Source of the DNA: Nocardia takedensis NBRC 100417
GTDB lineage: Bacteria; Actinomycetota; Actinomycetes; Mycobacteriales; Mycobacteriaceae
NCBI RefSeq assembly: GCF_000308695.1
Contig: NZ_BAGG01000061.1
Span: 1 to 64,000 of the forward strand
DNA length: 64,000 nt
Reading direction: 5' to 3'
Part shown: positions 52,782 through 61,137 of the stretch, piece after piece
Layout of the letters: every line of letters begins with the position of its first letter
Position numbering within the stretch: the first letter of the stretch is position 1
Notes under the pieces: generated by a model
Told to the model about the DNA's origin: nothing
Database searches by the model: none
Seen by the model: only the letters and a program-made list of their open reading frames with translations
Made by a program: the position numbers and the translations under genes

Positions 52782-54208
52782 CAACCCACCTCGACCGGAT
52801 CCGGCGTGTACTCGGCGTCCGGACACAGCAGGAACCGATCCGCCAGCACCACCGCGACTCTCGGGATCGGCGGGTGCAGGCAGGCCCGTGCCGCCGACAG
52901 ATCCATGTGGTAGGCGGCGGTATTGGGGAACACCACCAGGTCACCCGGTCGCGGCAGCCGCGCCAGGCGCACCAGGTGATTGGTGATCATGTCCCGCTCC
53001 AGGCACAGGTGACCGGTGAAATAGACGCCCACCGGCGTACCGTCGGCGTCCGCGCCGTCGCGGGCCAGCACGATCGGGTCCACCATGACCTCCTGATCGG
53101 CCGGGGTCACCGCGTCGCGGCTCAGATCGAGGGCGACCAGCACCGTGCCGTCGGCGAGTTCTTTGGTGAACTCGACCGAGGCGACCGTCACTCCCGCGTG
53201 ATCCACCAGCGCCTTGCCGGGTTCCAGCCACACGCTCAGCAGATTGTCGGCGGCCACCTCGGCCATCGTGCGCCCGCCGTGCCGTGCCAACGGGGCGGTC
53301 AGCAGATCCTCGAGCATCCGCGCGGCGGTGACGGTGTTGCCGTACTTGTGGAAGACCGGCGTTCCGTTCACCGCGCCCGCCTCGATCCGGTAGCCGAAGC
53401 TGTTCTCGCCCCAGCTCATCGGCGCGCCCCGACCCAGCAGCGATTCCCGCAGCGCGTGCACGTACCCGTCGAACCGGGCCACGTCGGCGGTGAACACCTG
53501 GCGCAGGCCCCCGCCGATGTTCAGCACCGAGGGACGGTGCCCGCGCCCGTGCGCCTGTTCGATCAGCGCGAGGCACGCCTCCACGGCGTGCACCCGGTCG
53601 GCGAGTTCGCCGGAATCGAGGTGGAAGGCGAATCCTAGCAGCCGCACCCGGTCGCCGCCGTCGTCCAGGATCTCGAACGCCCGCGACATCTGCCGCAACG
53701 CGATGCCGAAACGGGTGGCGGGCGTGCCCGGTACCCCCGCGACGCGCAGCAGCAGCGGAACTCGCGCGCCCTCGGCGACCGACTCCACGATCCGGCCCAG
53801 TTCCCAGAGATTGTCGACGTTGACCGTCGCGCCGCTGTCCAGGACCGGGCGCAGGAACCGGTCGCCCTTGGGGCCGGTGACCTCCACGCGCCGCGGCGCG
53901 AACCCCGCCGCGAGCGCGCCCGCGAGTTCGGCGGGCGAGGCCACGTCGATCGCGATCCCGGCCGCCGCGGCGGTCCGCACGAACGCCGAGGACTGATTCA
54001 CCTTGTGCGCGTAGCAGATCCGGTGATCCGCCGTGCGACGCCGCGCCACCTCCGTCAACGCGGACAGATTGCGGGTGAACACCTGCGGGAACACCAGGTG
54101 GACCGGACTGCCGAAGCGTGCGACGGCCTGCGCGGGCGCGACGGGATCTTCCAGGAAGGCCCGCACCGTCGGATCGAGCAGCGCGGGCAGTGCGGGCGAA
54201 GTGTTCAT
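52781..54208 (-). CDS. Y4yA-like fold-type III PLP-dependent enzyme
   Basis: A 475-residue enzyme of the decarboxylase-racemase alanine-racemase fold. PLP lysine K69 is in CYAHKVNQS, and GIAIDVASPAELAGALAAG, VTGPKGDRFLR and VLNIGGGL mark the barrel (the latter the phosphate-binding glycine loop). Sequence order resembles the Y4yA group, found in biosynthetic clusters, more than diaminopimelate decarboxylase, and the C-terminal half has LEPGKALVDHAG and VFPNTAAYHMDLS. It is coupled by 4-bp overlap to both neighbours. It probably decarboxylates an amino acid made by the operon, such as the cysteine-synthase product; the substrate is inferred. Confidence 0.82.
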   Translation of the reverse strand: MNTSPALPALLDPTVRAFLEDPVAPAQAVARFGSPVHLVFPQVFTRNLSALTEVARRRTADHRICYAHKVNQSSAFVRTAAAAGIAIDVASPAELAGALAAGFAPRRVEVTGPKGDRFLRPVLDSGATVNVDNLWELGRIVESVAEGARVPLLLRVAGVPGTPATRFGIALRQMSRAFEILDDGGDRVRLLGFAFHLDSGELADRVHAVEACLALIEQAHGRGHRPSVLNIGGGLRQVFTADVARFDGYVHALRESLLGRGAPMSWGENSFGYRIEAGAVNGTPVFHKYGNTVTAARMLEDLLTAPLARHGGRTMAEVAADNLLSVWLEPGKALVDHAGVTVASVEFTKELADGTVLVALDLSRDAVTPADQEVMVDPIVLARDGADADGTPVGVYFTGHLCLERDMITNHLVRLARLPRPGDLVVFPNTAAYHMDLSAARACLHPPIPRVAVVLADRFLLCPDAEYTPDPVEVG

Positions 54209-55476
54209 CCGACCGTTTCCGAGGTCCGCGGGGCGCGCGGGCGCTGGGTCACCGGGTTGTAGCCGCCGTCCCGGATCGCCTCGAACGCGCGGATCCGATT
54301 GCGCGGACTGCGGAATTCGGCCACCACCCGCTTGCTGATCAGGTCGATCTCGGCGACTGCGATATCCATCGACTCCAGCACACCGGTGATGGTGTGCACA
54401 CAGTGCTTGCAGTTCATGTCCGGGACGTAGAAGACCCGGTCCTCGCCGGTGGCCGGGATGTCGGCGATGGAATCCTCGATGTCGGTGGCGATCTCCACGA
54501 TCTCGCACCGGTCGACCAGGTCGCAGAACACGTCCACGAACAGTGCCGCCACCTCGGGCAGCAGGCTGTAGTGCGCGCCGTCGAACTGGTGCGGCATCGC
54601 GGCCAGGCAGGCCGGGCGGGTGCCGGTGGGCAGCAGCGCGTACTGGCGCGAGATCAGGTCGAGTTCGTCGTGGTACTTGCGGATCGCCTCGTCCACGCCG
54701 AGCCCCTCGACCCGGGTCGCGCGCCGCATCACCAGGTGCGCCTCGGTGATCGTGGCGTCCTTCATCGCGCGCAACGTCGCGACGGTGTCGGCGGTGTAGC
54801 GCACCGTGCCGCCGGGTTGGGCCGACAACGTCACCGGGATCATCCCGCGCCGATAGGTCGAAGCCTGCAACTCCCAGTACCAGCGCGTCGCCACCGCGGC
54901 GAAGATCCCGGATTCCTCGATCCCGCGAGCGAATTCGACCGGCGTGCGATACGGCGTCTGCCGGGCCAGCAGCGCGTGCTGGGCCAGCGCGCGCCCCGTG
55001 GCCTCGATCCCGACGCGGAAGATCTCCAACGGTTCGTGATCGGTGGTCGTCCCCGTCAGCACCGCGCGGGCGTAGGGCGACAGGGCCGCGATCCGCTCGG
55101 CCAGCGCGGTGTTCGCGGTCAGCCCGTGCCACAGCGTCAACACCGCCTCGCGCGCCAGGATCGGCACCACCGGACCGAGTCCATCGGCGCGGTAGTGGCC
55201 CGCGTTCGGGATGCCGTCGCTGTCGACCCAGGTGATCCGGTGCGAGGCGCTGGTCACCTGGTAGGGCGCGCAGGGACGCATGAACCGGTCGAGATACAGC
55301 CGCTGGGAGTAGGTGAGGTGGCTGTTGGGTTCGGTGCGCAGCGCGGTGCCGGTGTATTCCAGACGCCGCGCGGCGAGCGGCGCGGCGATCTCGAACAGGC
55401 CGGGCCGGGCGAGGTCGGCCAGCACCCGGGACGCGGCCCGCCGGTCGTAGCGCGGGGAATCGCTGCGCTCGGTCAC
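54205..55476 (-). CDS. Unknown protein with C-terminal HMA metal-binding domain
   Basis: A 423-residue protein. The last 75 residues form a heavy-metal-associated domain: VPDMNCKHCVHTITGVLE carries the CxxC pair C356/C359, with a normal second helix and GGYNPV end. The first 345 residues are helical and rich in Tyr, Arg and His, beginning VTERSDSPRY; I recognise no family. The HMA fold usually hands copper(I) to a partner, so metal may be part of the chemistry or the product. The GTG start at 55476 overlaps the stop of the desulfurase gene. Its presence in a sulfur-transfer operon is unusual. Confidence 0.75.
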   Translation of the reverse strand: MTERSDSPRYDRRAASRVLADLARPGLFEIAAPLAARRLEYTGTALRTEPNSHLTYSQRLYLDRFMRPCAPYQVTSASHRITWVDSDGIPNAGHYRADGLGPVVPILAREAVLTLWHGLTANTALAERIAALSPYARAVLTGTTTDHEPLEIFRVGIEATGRALAQHALLARQTPYRTPVEFARGIEESGIFAAVATRWYWELQASTYRRGMIPVTLSAQPGGTVRYTADTVATLRAMKDATITEAHLVMRRATRVEGLGVDEAIRKYHDELDLISRQYALLPTGTRPACLAAMPHQFDGAHYSLLPEVAALFVDVFCDLVDRCEIVEIATDIEDSIADIPATGEDRVFYVPDMNCKHCVHTITGVLESMDIAVAEIDLISKRVVAEFRSPRNRIRAFEAIRDGGYNPVTQRPRAPRTSETVG

Positions 55477-56774
55477 GAAACCTCCTCGGCGATCGCCGCG
55501 ACGCACCGGACGAACCGGTCGATCTCGTCGAACGTCGTATAGATGTGGGTGCTGACGCGCACCGAATCGAGTTCGCGTCGCCCGAGGGCGGCGTCGGGGA
55601 CGGTGCAGTGCAGGCCGGTGCGGACCAGGAAGCCGTACTCCCCGAGCACGAAACCCAGGTCGGCGCTGGAGATCCCGGCGAGGGTGAACGAGACGATGCC
55701 GTAGCCGACGCCGCAGCGCGCGTGCGCGGGACCGGGCAGGAACTCCAGGCCGGGGATCGGCCGCAGTCCCTCGATCAACCGCGCGGTGAGCGCGCGATCG
55801 TGTTCGGCGACGACGTCGAGGCCGAACGATTCCAGCACCTCGATCGCCGCGCCTAGGGCCAGGATGCCGGGGATGTCGGGGGTGCCGCCCTCGAGCAGAC
55901 GCGGCATCCCGGTGGGGACCAGTCCGCCCTCGGTCAGTGCGACCCCGGAATTGCCGCCCGGCAGGAACGGTCGCAGGCGATCGTGGATCCGGCGGCGGCA
56001 GTACAGGATTCCGGTGCCCGGCGCGCCGAACATCTTGTGCGCGGCGAAGATCGCGAAATCCGCGCCCAGTTCGGCGACGTCGATCGGCAGATGGCCGCCG
56101 CTCTGGCTGCAATCGAAACACAGCAGCACCTCCGGATCGAGGCGGCCGCGCAGTTCCTCGAGCGTGCTGCGCGAGCCGAAGACGTGGTGCAGGTGCGCGA
56201 CGGTGATCAGGCGGGTGCGCGGGGTCAGCTTCGCCGCGATGTCCTCGGTGTCGGCTTCGCCGGTCGCCGTCGTCGCGTACGGCACCAACTCGACGCGCCG
56301 ACCGAAATGGGCCAGCGTCTGGCGCAGGTGGTGCCACGGGTAGACGTTGGAGGCGTGGTCGTTCGGGTTGTAGAGGATCTGGTCGCCGTCGGCGAGCGCC
56401 GTCAACCCCCAGGACTGGGCGACGACGTTGATCCCGGCCGTCGCGCCGGAGGTGAACACCACCTCGTCGGGATGTTCGGCCCCCAGGAACGCCGCCGCGC
56501 GGGCGCGCACCGCGGACAATTCGGCGCCGAGACCGCTGGACCAGGCGTGGGTGCCGCGGTCGGCGTTGGCCGTGCGCGAGGTGTGGTAGCGGTGGATCGC
56601 GTCGATGACCGGCATCGGCTTCTGCGTCGTGGCGGCGCTGTCGAGATACACCTCTCGGGCGCGCGTCAACGCCGGGAAGAGTTCACGCGCCTCGGCGCGC
56701 ACGGCGACGACCCGCGGCGCCGGACGCACGGACGACGGCCGGGCGGCACGCGACCCGGGCGCGGGTGAGGGCAA
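55473..56774 (-). CDS. Cysteine desulfurase-like class V aminotransferase (SufS-type)
   Basis: A 433-residue fold-type I PLP enzyme. PLP-binding SGATAGIN, HVFGSRSTLEEL, D221 in CFDCSQSGGHLP, K247 in AAHKMFGAPGTG and the catalytic-loop cysteine C390 in RTGLHCTVP place it near SufS/CsdA. Cysteine to alanine plus enzyme-bound persulfide is the predicted reaction. It heads the operon with a TTG start preceded by AAGGGAG and no SUF or ISC partner genes follow, so its sulfur probably goes to the downstream rhodanese fusion. The region upstream (56775-56870) is too short for more than a promoter. Confidence 0.88.
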   Translation of the reverse strand: MPSPAPGSRAARPSSVRPAPRVVAVRAEARELFPALTRAREVYLDSAATTQKPMPVIDAIHRYHTSRTANADRGTHAWSSGLGAELSAVRARAAAFLGAEHPDEVVFTSGATAGINVVAQSWGLTALADGDQILYNPNDHASNVYPWHHLRQTLAHFGRRVELVPYATTATGEADTEDIAAKLTPRTRLITVAHLHHVFGSRSTLEELRGRLDPEVLLCFDCSQSGGHLPIDVAELGADFAIFAAHKMFGAPGTGILYCRRRIHDRLRPFLPGGNSGVALTEGGLVPTGMPRLLEGGTPDIPGILALGAAIEVLESFGLDVVAEHDRALTARLIEGLRPIPGLEFLPGPAHARCGVGYGIVSFTLAGISSADLGFVLGEYGFLVRTGLHCTVPDAALGRRELDSVRVSTHIYTTFDEIDRFVRCVAAIAEEVS

Positions 56775-56870
56775 CGTATCGCTCCCTTCGCAGGACGCTG
56801 TCCACGATACGCAATTCTTCCCGGGTGCATCGAAGGTTTCAGAGGGACAACATCTTTCGCGCGCCGTCGG

Positions 56871-57305
56871 TCAGTACTGCCCCTGCACGTAGGCGACCAG
56901 GGTGCTGCGCTCGGTGCTCAGCTCCGACAGCGCGCTCTTGACCACGTCGCCGATGCTCACGATGCCGACCAGCCTGCCCTGCGACACCACCGGAAGATGG
57001 CGCACGCGGTGCTCGGTCATCACCCGGCGCAGCCCGTCGACCTGGTCCTGCGGCGCGCACACCCGGACCTCGGTGGTCATGATCGTCGCGACCGCGGCGT
57101 CGAGCAGTCCGGGACCGTGGCGGTGCAGATGCCGCACCACGTCGCGTTCGGAGACGATGCCGAGGATCCTCGCGCCGTCGGGGGAGACGACGACCGCGCC
57201 GATCTCGTGCTCGGCCAGGATCGCCAACAGCACGCCGACCGTCGTGGCGGGGGTCACGGTGGTGACGTGACTGCCCTTACTCCGTAAGATTTCCGCGATT
57301 CGCAT
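56871..57305 (-). CDS. Two-CBS-domain protein
   Basis: A 144-residue protein made of a tandem CBS pair (Bateman module): residues 8-60 (VTPATTVGVLLAILAEHEIGAVVVSPDGARILGIVSERDVVRHL) and 75-125 (TTEVRVCAPQDQVDGLRRVMTEHRVRHLPVVSQGRLVGIVSIGDVVK). Such proteins bind adenine nucleotides and often signal to another protein. It stands alone, minus strand, with stop 96 bp before the desulfurase start. Confidence 0.9.
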   Translation of the reverse strand: MRIAEILRSKGSHVTTVTPATTVGVLLAILAEHEIGAVVVSPDGARILGIVSERDVVRHLHRHGPGLLDAAVATIMTTEVRVCAPQDQVDGLRRVMTEHRVRHLPVVSQGRLVGIVSIGDVVKSALSELSTERSTLVAYVQGQY

Positions 57306-57382
57306 AGCTCACCATCCTCGGCACGGGGTTCAAGCATCCCCCCTTCGCCTCCCGGTGACCAGCACGAATCCGCTACGGCCGG

Positions 57383-58642
57383 TCAGGGGCGGTCGGGGAC
57401 CCCGCGTTCGAGGTCGCGGGCGAGCAGCGCGATGGCCGCCTGGGAGATGCCCGCCGAGGTCGCCAGGTCGATCGGCGTGAGCTGGGCGATGCGCCGCAGC
57501 CGGTAGTCGACGGTGTTGGGGTGGACGTAGAGCTGGCGGGCGGTGAGCCTGCGGTTCATGTCGTTGCCCAGGTAGGCGCGCATGGTGGCGAACAGTTCGG
57601 GGTGATCGTCGAGTGGGTCCAGTACGGTCGCGATGCGGTGGCCCGCCGGCCCACCCCGGGTCAGCTGGTACTCCACGGCCAGGTCCGCCATCCGGTAGAG
57701 GCCGGGACCGCGCGCGCCGACCTGGACCAGGCCGAGCAGTTCGTGGGCCTGCCGGGCGGCCGCGGGCACCTCGTCGGTGACGCTGTCGACCACCGCGGCG
57801 CGCAGCGGCACCTGCGCGGCCTCCGACAGCAGGGTGAGGATCTCGGGGGTCAACAGCGGCCCGTCCCCGTCGGCCGGAATCAGCAGGGTGCCGCCCTCGG
57901 GGGACAGCAGCGCGAGCGCCCTGGACTCCAGCGCGGAGGCGAGCCGCGACTGTAATCGACGCAGCGTGCGCCGGGCGACGACGGTGGGGTCGGCCCTCGG
58001 GTCGGTTTCGTCGGGGTGCTCGGCCACGGCCAGCGCCACCACTTGGTAGGCCGCCGCGATCGGGATGCCCGCCTGCCGGGCCGGCGCTTCGGCGCCGCGC
58101 CCGCCGAGCAGCGCCGAGGCCACCGTCTGCGCCGCGGTCTGGTGTTCGCGGTCGGCCACCTGCTGCTCGTCGAGGTAGACCTCGGAGATCTCGGCGGTGA
58201 TCGCCGCGAGCAGCGCCAACAGCAGGTCCGTCGCCGCCATGACCTCGCGCACGTCCTCGGCTCCGGCGTGCGCGGTGACCAGCCCGAAAGCGATCCGCAA
58301 ACCCTCGTGGTAGGCGCTGAGCACCGCGCCCAGCGGCACCGACTGCCGGGCCCACCGGCTCGCGGCGTCGCGGATCTCACCGAATCGCTCGGCGCCGGGA
58401 ACCGCGCGCCGGTCGAACATCTCGGCCGCCAACGCCAGGCAGTTCTCGGTCAGCCGGGTGACGTCGCCACGCAGTTGCTCGCCCGTCGCGCCGGGGCAGG
58501 CGTTCGTGCGGGAATCGAAATAGCCGACCATTCGCGAGGCCACCCGATCGGTGTTCCGCAACGAGACCGACGCGCGGAAGCCGCCGATTTCGAGTGCCGC
58601 ATCGGGTAGTTCGGCGGACAGATCAAGCGCGGAGTTGGTCAT
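57383..58642 (-). CDS. PucR/CdaR family transcriptional regulator
   Basis: A 419-residue regulator. The C-terminal helix-turn-helix is RLTARQLYVHPNTVDYRLRRIAQLTPIDL, diagnostic of the PucR family. The N-terminal region (about 1-190) is helical (an RsbRD-like or GAF-like sensor layout with AEMFDRRAVPGAERFGEIRDAASRW) and the middle (about 220-330) carries the GGDEF-like segment. ATG 58642 with GGGAGCG upstream is chosen; the longer frame to 58744 has no ribosome site. The regulated genes are unknown, and the CBS protein next to it is the closest candidate. Confidence 0.88.
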   Translation of the reverse strand: MTNSALDLSAELPDAALEIGGFRASVSLRNTDRVASRMVGYFDSRTNACPGATGEQLRGDVTRLTENCLALAAEMFDRRAVPGAERFGEIRDAASRWARQSVPLGAVLSAYHEGLRIAFGLVTAHAGAEDVREVMAATDLLLALLAAITAEISEVYLDEQQVADREHQTAAQTVASALLGGRGAEAPARQAGIPIAAAYQVVALAVAEHPDETDPRADPTVVARRTLRRLQSRLASALESRALALLSPEGGTLLIPADGDGPLLTPEILTLLSEAAQVPLRAAVVDSVTDEVPAAARQAHELLGLVQVGARGPGLYRMADLAVEYQLTRGGPAGHRIATVLDPLDDHPELFATMRAYLGNDMNRRLTARQLYVHPNTVDYRLRRIAQLTPIDLATSAGISQAAIALLARDLERGVPDRP

Positions 58643-58817
58643 CGATGTCGCTCCCGGGCCCTCGGGCCGACATATCCGGCCCGAATTCGTCGCATCACTA
58701 TACGGAATGGATATGACCGCGGTGCCGGGTTCGGGTGAGTTCATCGTCGGGCCCGTGGCGACGAAAGCCGTTGTGCCCGCGCCTGTTCGCCGAGGACGGC
58801 GGTGCGGGCGCGTGGTG

Positions 58818-58997
58818 TCAGTCCTCCGGGCGGTCCCGGATGGCGCCGTCGCGGATCTCGTGTTCGATGGCGACGGCGGCGTAGTGCTGCCCGCAGGCGT
58901 GCAGTTGGGCGATGCGATGGTGCAGGGCTTCGGTGCCGTAGGCGGCGGCGATCTCCGCGATGCCGATGCGGCGCCGACGGCGTGGTGGCTGGTCCAT
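58818..58997 (-). CDS. Small protein of the XRE/DUF397 module, 59 residues
   Basis: A short basic, then helical protein (MDQPPRRRRRIGIAEIAAAYG and YAAVAIEHEIRDGAI). It begins at an ATG with a 24-bp motif at 59106-59129, 109 bp upstream, that recurs before the other small genes of the module. Longer in-frame starts look non-coding. No known domain, but the shared upstream motif supports a genuine gene. Confidence 0.55.
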   Translation of the reverse strand: MDQPPRRRRRIGIAEIAAAYGTEALHHRIAQLHACGQHYAAVAIEHEIRDGAIRDRPED

Positions 58998-59105
58998 GTG
59001 GTGCCCTTGGACTCTGGCGCACCGAAATCCGAACGGCGACGCCGACGCGGCTCCGGGTGCGAACTCCCGTGATGTGACCCGGCCGAGTCTAGGGCGGTTT
59101 ACGGT

Positions 59106-59129
59106 ACGGGTGCAAGAACGTTCGCAAGG
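59106..59129. promoter_or_regulatory. TGCAAG-motif copy 1
   Basis: ACGGGTGCAAGAACGTTCGC begins this 24-bp element. Four copies in the window share nCGRRTGCAAGnACRTYYG. This one lies 109 bp upstream of the 59-residue protein gene. Confidence 0.55.
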
Positions 59130-59191
59130 ACGAATGAGCGAACATCCGGCATGTGCGTGGCTGAGGGAAGGACTGCGGGGAGGGGGAGGGG

Positions 59192-59425
59192 CTATTCCTC
59201 GTCGAGGCCGGCGGAGAGATAGGCCGCCGCGGCCAGCCACTGCCTGCACTGCGGGCCGTGCACCTCGTGCACGCGCAGGATCTCGCGGGCGCGGCGGTAG
59301 GTCAACCCGCCGGGCTCGCCGCCGCATTCGGCGGTGACGCGATCGGCTGTGGTACTACGGGGTCGATCCGACTCGGCGCCGACGGCCGCGGCGCTTCGAT
59401 GGGAAGTGCGAAATGCCTGGCTCAT
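59192..59425 (-). CDS. Small protein of the XRE/DUF397 module, 77 residues
   Basis: A protein starting MSQAFRTSH with a disordered first half and a C-terminal helical half (YRRAREILRVHEVHGPQCRQWLAAAAYLSAGLDEE). The HGPQC segment is typical of short conserved actinomycete proteins found next to XRE and DUF397 genes, though I cannot name a family. The start at 59425 is selected because the upstream frame would include the promoter. Motif copy 2 lies 147 bp upstream. Confidence 0.55.
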   Translation of the reverse strand: MSQAFRTSHRSAAAVGAESDRPRSTTADRVTAECGGEPGGLTYRRAREILRVHEVHGPQCRQWLAAAAYLSAGLDEE

Positions 59426-59571
59426 GTCGACCGCCCCTCGCGTGTGGCTCGGGGGAGGTGGAGGTGTGGCATCGACGGTGATGCTCGGAGCTTCGGATTC
59501 CCGGATTTCCCGGGACATTCCGCCGTCGGTTCCTCCCCGACTGTTCTGTCGAGTTTATGGGTCTCCAGGTT

Positions 59572-59595
59572 GCGAATGCAAGCACATCTGCACGA
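59572..59595. promoter_or_regulatory. TGCAAG-motif copy 2
   Basis: GCGAATGCAAGCACATCTGC begins this copy. It is nearly identical to copy 4 at 63033 over ATGCAAGnACATCTGnACGA (two variable positions), and lies upstream of the 77-residue protein gene. Confidence 0.6.
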
Positions 59596-59636
59596 ACAAT
59601 CGGGTTCGCCGCTGAAATAAACCGACAGGTACGAAA

Positions 59637-59672
59637 ACGGCGATTTCCTACCCCCGGGTCGGAAATCGCCGT
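59637..59672 (-). terminator. Terminator of the DUF574 methyltransferase gene
   Basis: On the minus strand ACGGCGATTTCC and GGAAATCGCCGT form a perfect 12-bp stem with a 12-base loop, followed by TTTC. It lies 34 bp after the methyltransferase stop (59706). Confidence 0.75.
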
Positions 59673-59705
59673 CACGCGCGCGATACTCGCGCGGAAAACT
59701 CGAGC

Positions 59706-60503
59706 TCAGGGCTTGCGCGCCACCCCGCAGTAGGCCGAGATGGGGCGAACTTCGCCGACCTCGGTATCGCCGGCCCGCCACTGGGTGAGCGAGACGAAGC
59801 CGGGCTCCACGAGCTCCAAACCGTCGAAGACGGCGCGGATCTGGGCTTGCGGGCGCGGGACGTAGGGCGTGCCGCCGGTTCCGGTGTAGTTCTGGCACAG
59901 CGTCACGTACGCCTCGCTGTCGTCGCTGCCGTCCCACATCACCAGGTAACTGCCCGAGGGCACCGCGTCCAGCACCGTGCGCACGATCCGCAGCAGGTCG
60001 TCGTAGGACTTCGCGTGGCCGAGCACGCCCATGAACATCACGGCCACCGGTTCGTTGAAGTTCAGTACGTTCTTGGCGTCGGCGATGATCTGCTCGGGGA
60101 AGTGGTAGTCCGAATCCACGTAGGTGGTCACGCCTTCCGGCGTGGTGCTGGTCAGCAGCGCGCGCGCGTGGGTGAGCACCAGCGGGTCGTTGTCGACGTA
60201 GACGACCTTGGACTCCGGGGCCACACCCTGGGCGACCTCGTGGGTGTTCTGCATCGTCGGCAGGCCCGTGCCGATGTCGAGGAACTGCCGGATGCCGACC
60301 TCGCCAGCGAGGTAACGCACCGCGCGGATGAGGAATTGTCGCGACTGCACGGCCATCGTGGTGATCTCCGGGTCCACCGCGATACCCGCGTCACCGGCCT
60401 CGCGGTCGATTTCGTAGTAATCCTTGCCGCCCATCCAGTAATTCCAGATCCGGGCGGAATGCGGGATGTCGGTGCGGATCAGGGGGGCATGGTCTTCGGG
60501 CAT
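59706..60503 (-). CDS. SAM-dependent methyltransferase, DUF574 (Methyltransf_19) family
   Basis: A 265-residue methyltransferase of the family commonly found next to XRE/DUF397 genes in actinomycetes. SAM-binding QFLDIGTGLPTMQNTHEVAQ carries motif I and VVYVDNDPLVLTHARALL motif II; the N-terminal segment PHSARIWNYWMGGKDYYEIDREAGD is diagnostic. The C-terminal half has LVMWDGSDDSEAYV. The biological substrate is not known for the family. Upstream, a dyad-like motif at 60572 also occurs before the XRE gene. Confidence 0.9.
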   Translation of the reverse strand: MPEDHAPLIRTDIPHSARIWNYWMGGKDYYEIDREAGDAGIAVDPEITTMAVQSRQFLIRAVRYLAGEVGIRQFLDIGTGLPTMQNTHEVAQGVAPESKVVYVDNDPLVLTHARALLTSTTPEGVTTYVDSDYHFPEQIIADAKNVLNFNEPVAVMFMGVLGHAKSYDDLLRIVRTVLDAVPSGSYLVMWDGSDDSEAYVTLCQNYTGTGGTPYVPRPQAQIRAVFDGLELVEPGFVSLTQWRAGDTEVGEVRPISAYCGVARKP

Positions 60504-60571
60504 TGCGTTGTGCTCCTCAGCAAGCGTGTCCTGGCGGCACGCCGGGTGGGTGTCGCGACGGGCTGGTGCAT

Positions 60572-60589
60572 CCGATGTGCTCTGTGACA
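60572..60589. promoter_or_regulatory. CCGATGT-TCTGTGACA element, copy A
   Basis: CCGATGTGCTCTGTGACA, 69 bp upstream of the DUF574 start on the minus strand. The same string, two bases shorter inside, is found at 61086 upstream of the XRE gene. The shared pattern suggests one regulator for both, possibly the XRE protein. Confidence 0.45.
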
Positions 60590-60738
60590 GTACAAGATTC
60601 GTCGGCCCGCAGCGGGCCGGTTCGGCGACCCGGAATCGGCATCCCGCGACTTCTTCTGTGCCCGTTTAAAAGCCGACCGGTAGGTCTGAATTATCGGCCG
60701 CGCGTCACGGAAGTTCGTGCTATCGTCGCCGCGGCGGT

Positions 60739-60762
60739 GCGAATGCAAGAACGTTTGAGCGT
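60739..60762. promoter_or_regulatory. TGCAAG-motif copy 3
   Basis: GCGAATGCAAGAACGTTTGA begins this copy, 63 bp upstream of the DUF397 start, and shares its first 11 bases with copy 2. A further TTTGCAAGACC follows at 60766, which with the first element gives an AATGCA...TGCATT dyad. Confidence 0.6.
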
Positions 60763-60824
60763 GCATTTGCAAGACCGCCGATTCTCACGGCAATGTTCAT
60801 CCGGTGCGACCGAGGAGTGAAAGA

Positions 60825-61049
60825 ATGTCCGAAATGTCCACGCGCAAGATCGAAAGCGCTTGGCGCAAGAGCTCGTTCAGCGGCCCGAACGGTGGCAACT
60901 GCGTGGAGGTGGCCGAGGCGACGGGCGGACTCGTGGCGATGCGGAACTCGCGTGATCCCGAAGGGGCCGTGCTGTTCTACACGCGTCCGGAGATCGACGC
61001 GTTCGTTCGCGGGGCGAAAGCCGGCGAATTCGACGATTTGACTAGCTGA
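60825..61049 (+). CDS. DUF397 domain protein
   Basis: A 74-residue protein of the DUF397 family: AWRKSSFSGPNGGNCVEVAE at residues 10-30 and LVAMRNSRDPEGAVLFYTRPEIDAFVRG give the full domain. DUF397 genes almost always lie beside an XRE regulator, as here (XRE start 89 bp downstream), and such pairs are thought to act as an anti-regulator or toxin-antitoxin-like unit; this is inferred. The ATG at 60825 follows GAGGAG. Confidence 0.9.
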   Translation: MSEMSTRKIESAWRKSSFSGPNGGNCVEVAEATGGLVAMRNSRDPEGAVLFYTRPEIDAFVRGAKAGEFDDLTS

Positions 61050-61085
61050 AAGGTAACATTGAGGTCGGCGCGGTGTGTTCTACAG

Positions 61086-61101
61086 CCGATGTTCTGTGAC
61101 A
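61086..61101. promoter_or_regulatory. CCGATGT-TCTGTGACA element, copy B
   Basis: CCGATGTTCTGTGACA, 37 bp upstream of the XRE start (61138). Together with flanking TGTGT and ACACA it forms a longer imperfect dyad, a plausible autoregulatory site. Confidence 0.45.
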
Positions 61102-61137
61102 CACTGATGGGCACCCTCTAGTACGGAGACGAACTCC

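Larger units (their letters stand above)
60504..60824. other. Divergent promoter region of the DUF574 and DUF397 genes
   Basis: No gene. It holds motif copy 3 (60739-60762), a second TGCAAG nearby (60768), an AATGCA/TGCATT dyad, and CCGATGTGCTCTGTGACA (60572-60589), which recurs before the XRE gene. The expected promoters of the two divergent genes must lie here. Confidence 0.55.

Noticed and set aside
52781..54208. lysA (diaminopimelate decarboxylase)
   Set aside because: The fold is related but the order and spacing of motifs fit the Y4yA-type group better and the neighbours are sulfur-transfer genes, not lysine biosynthesis.
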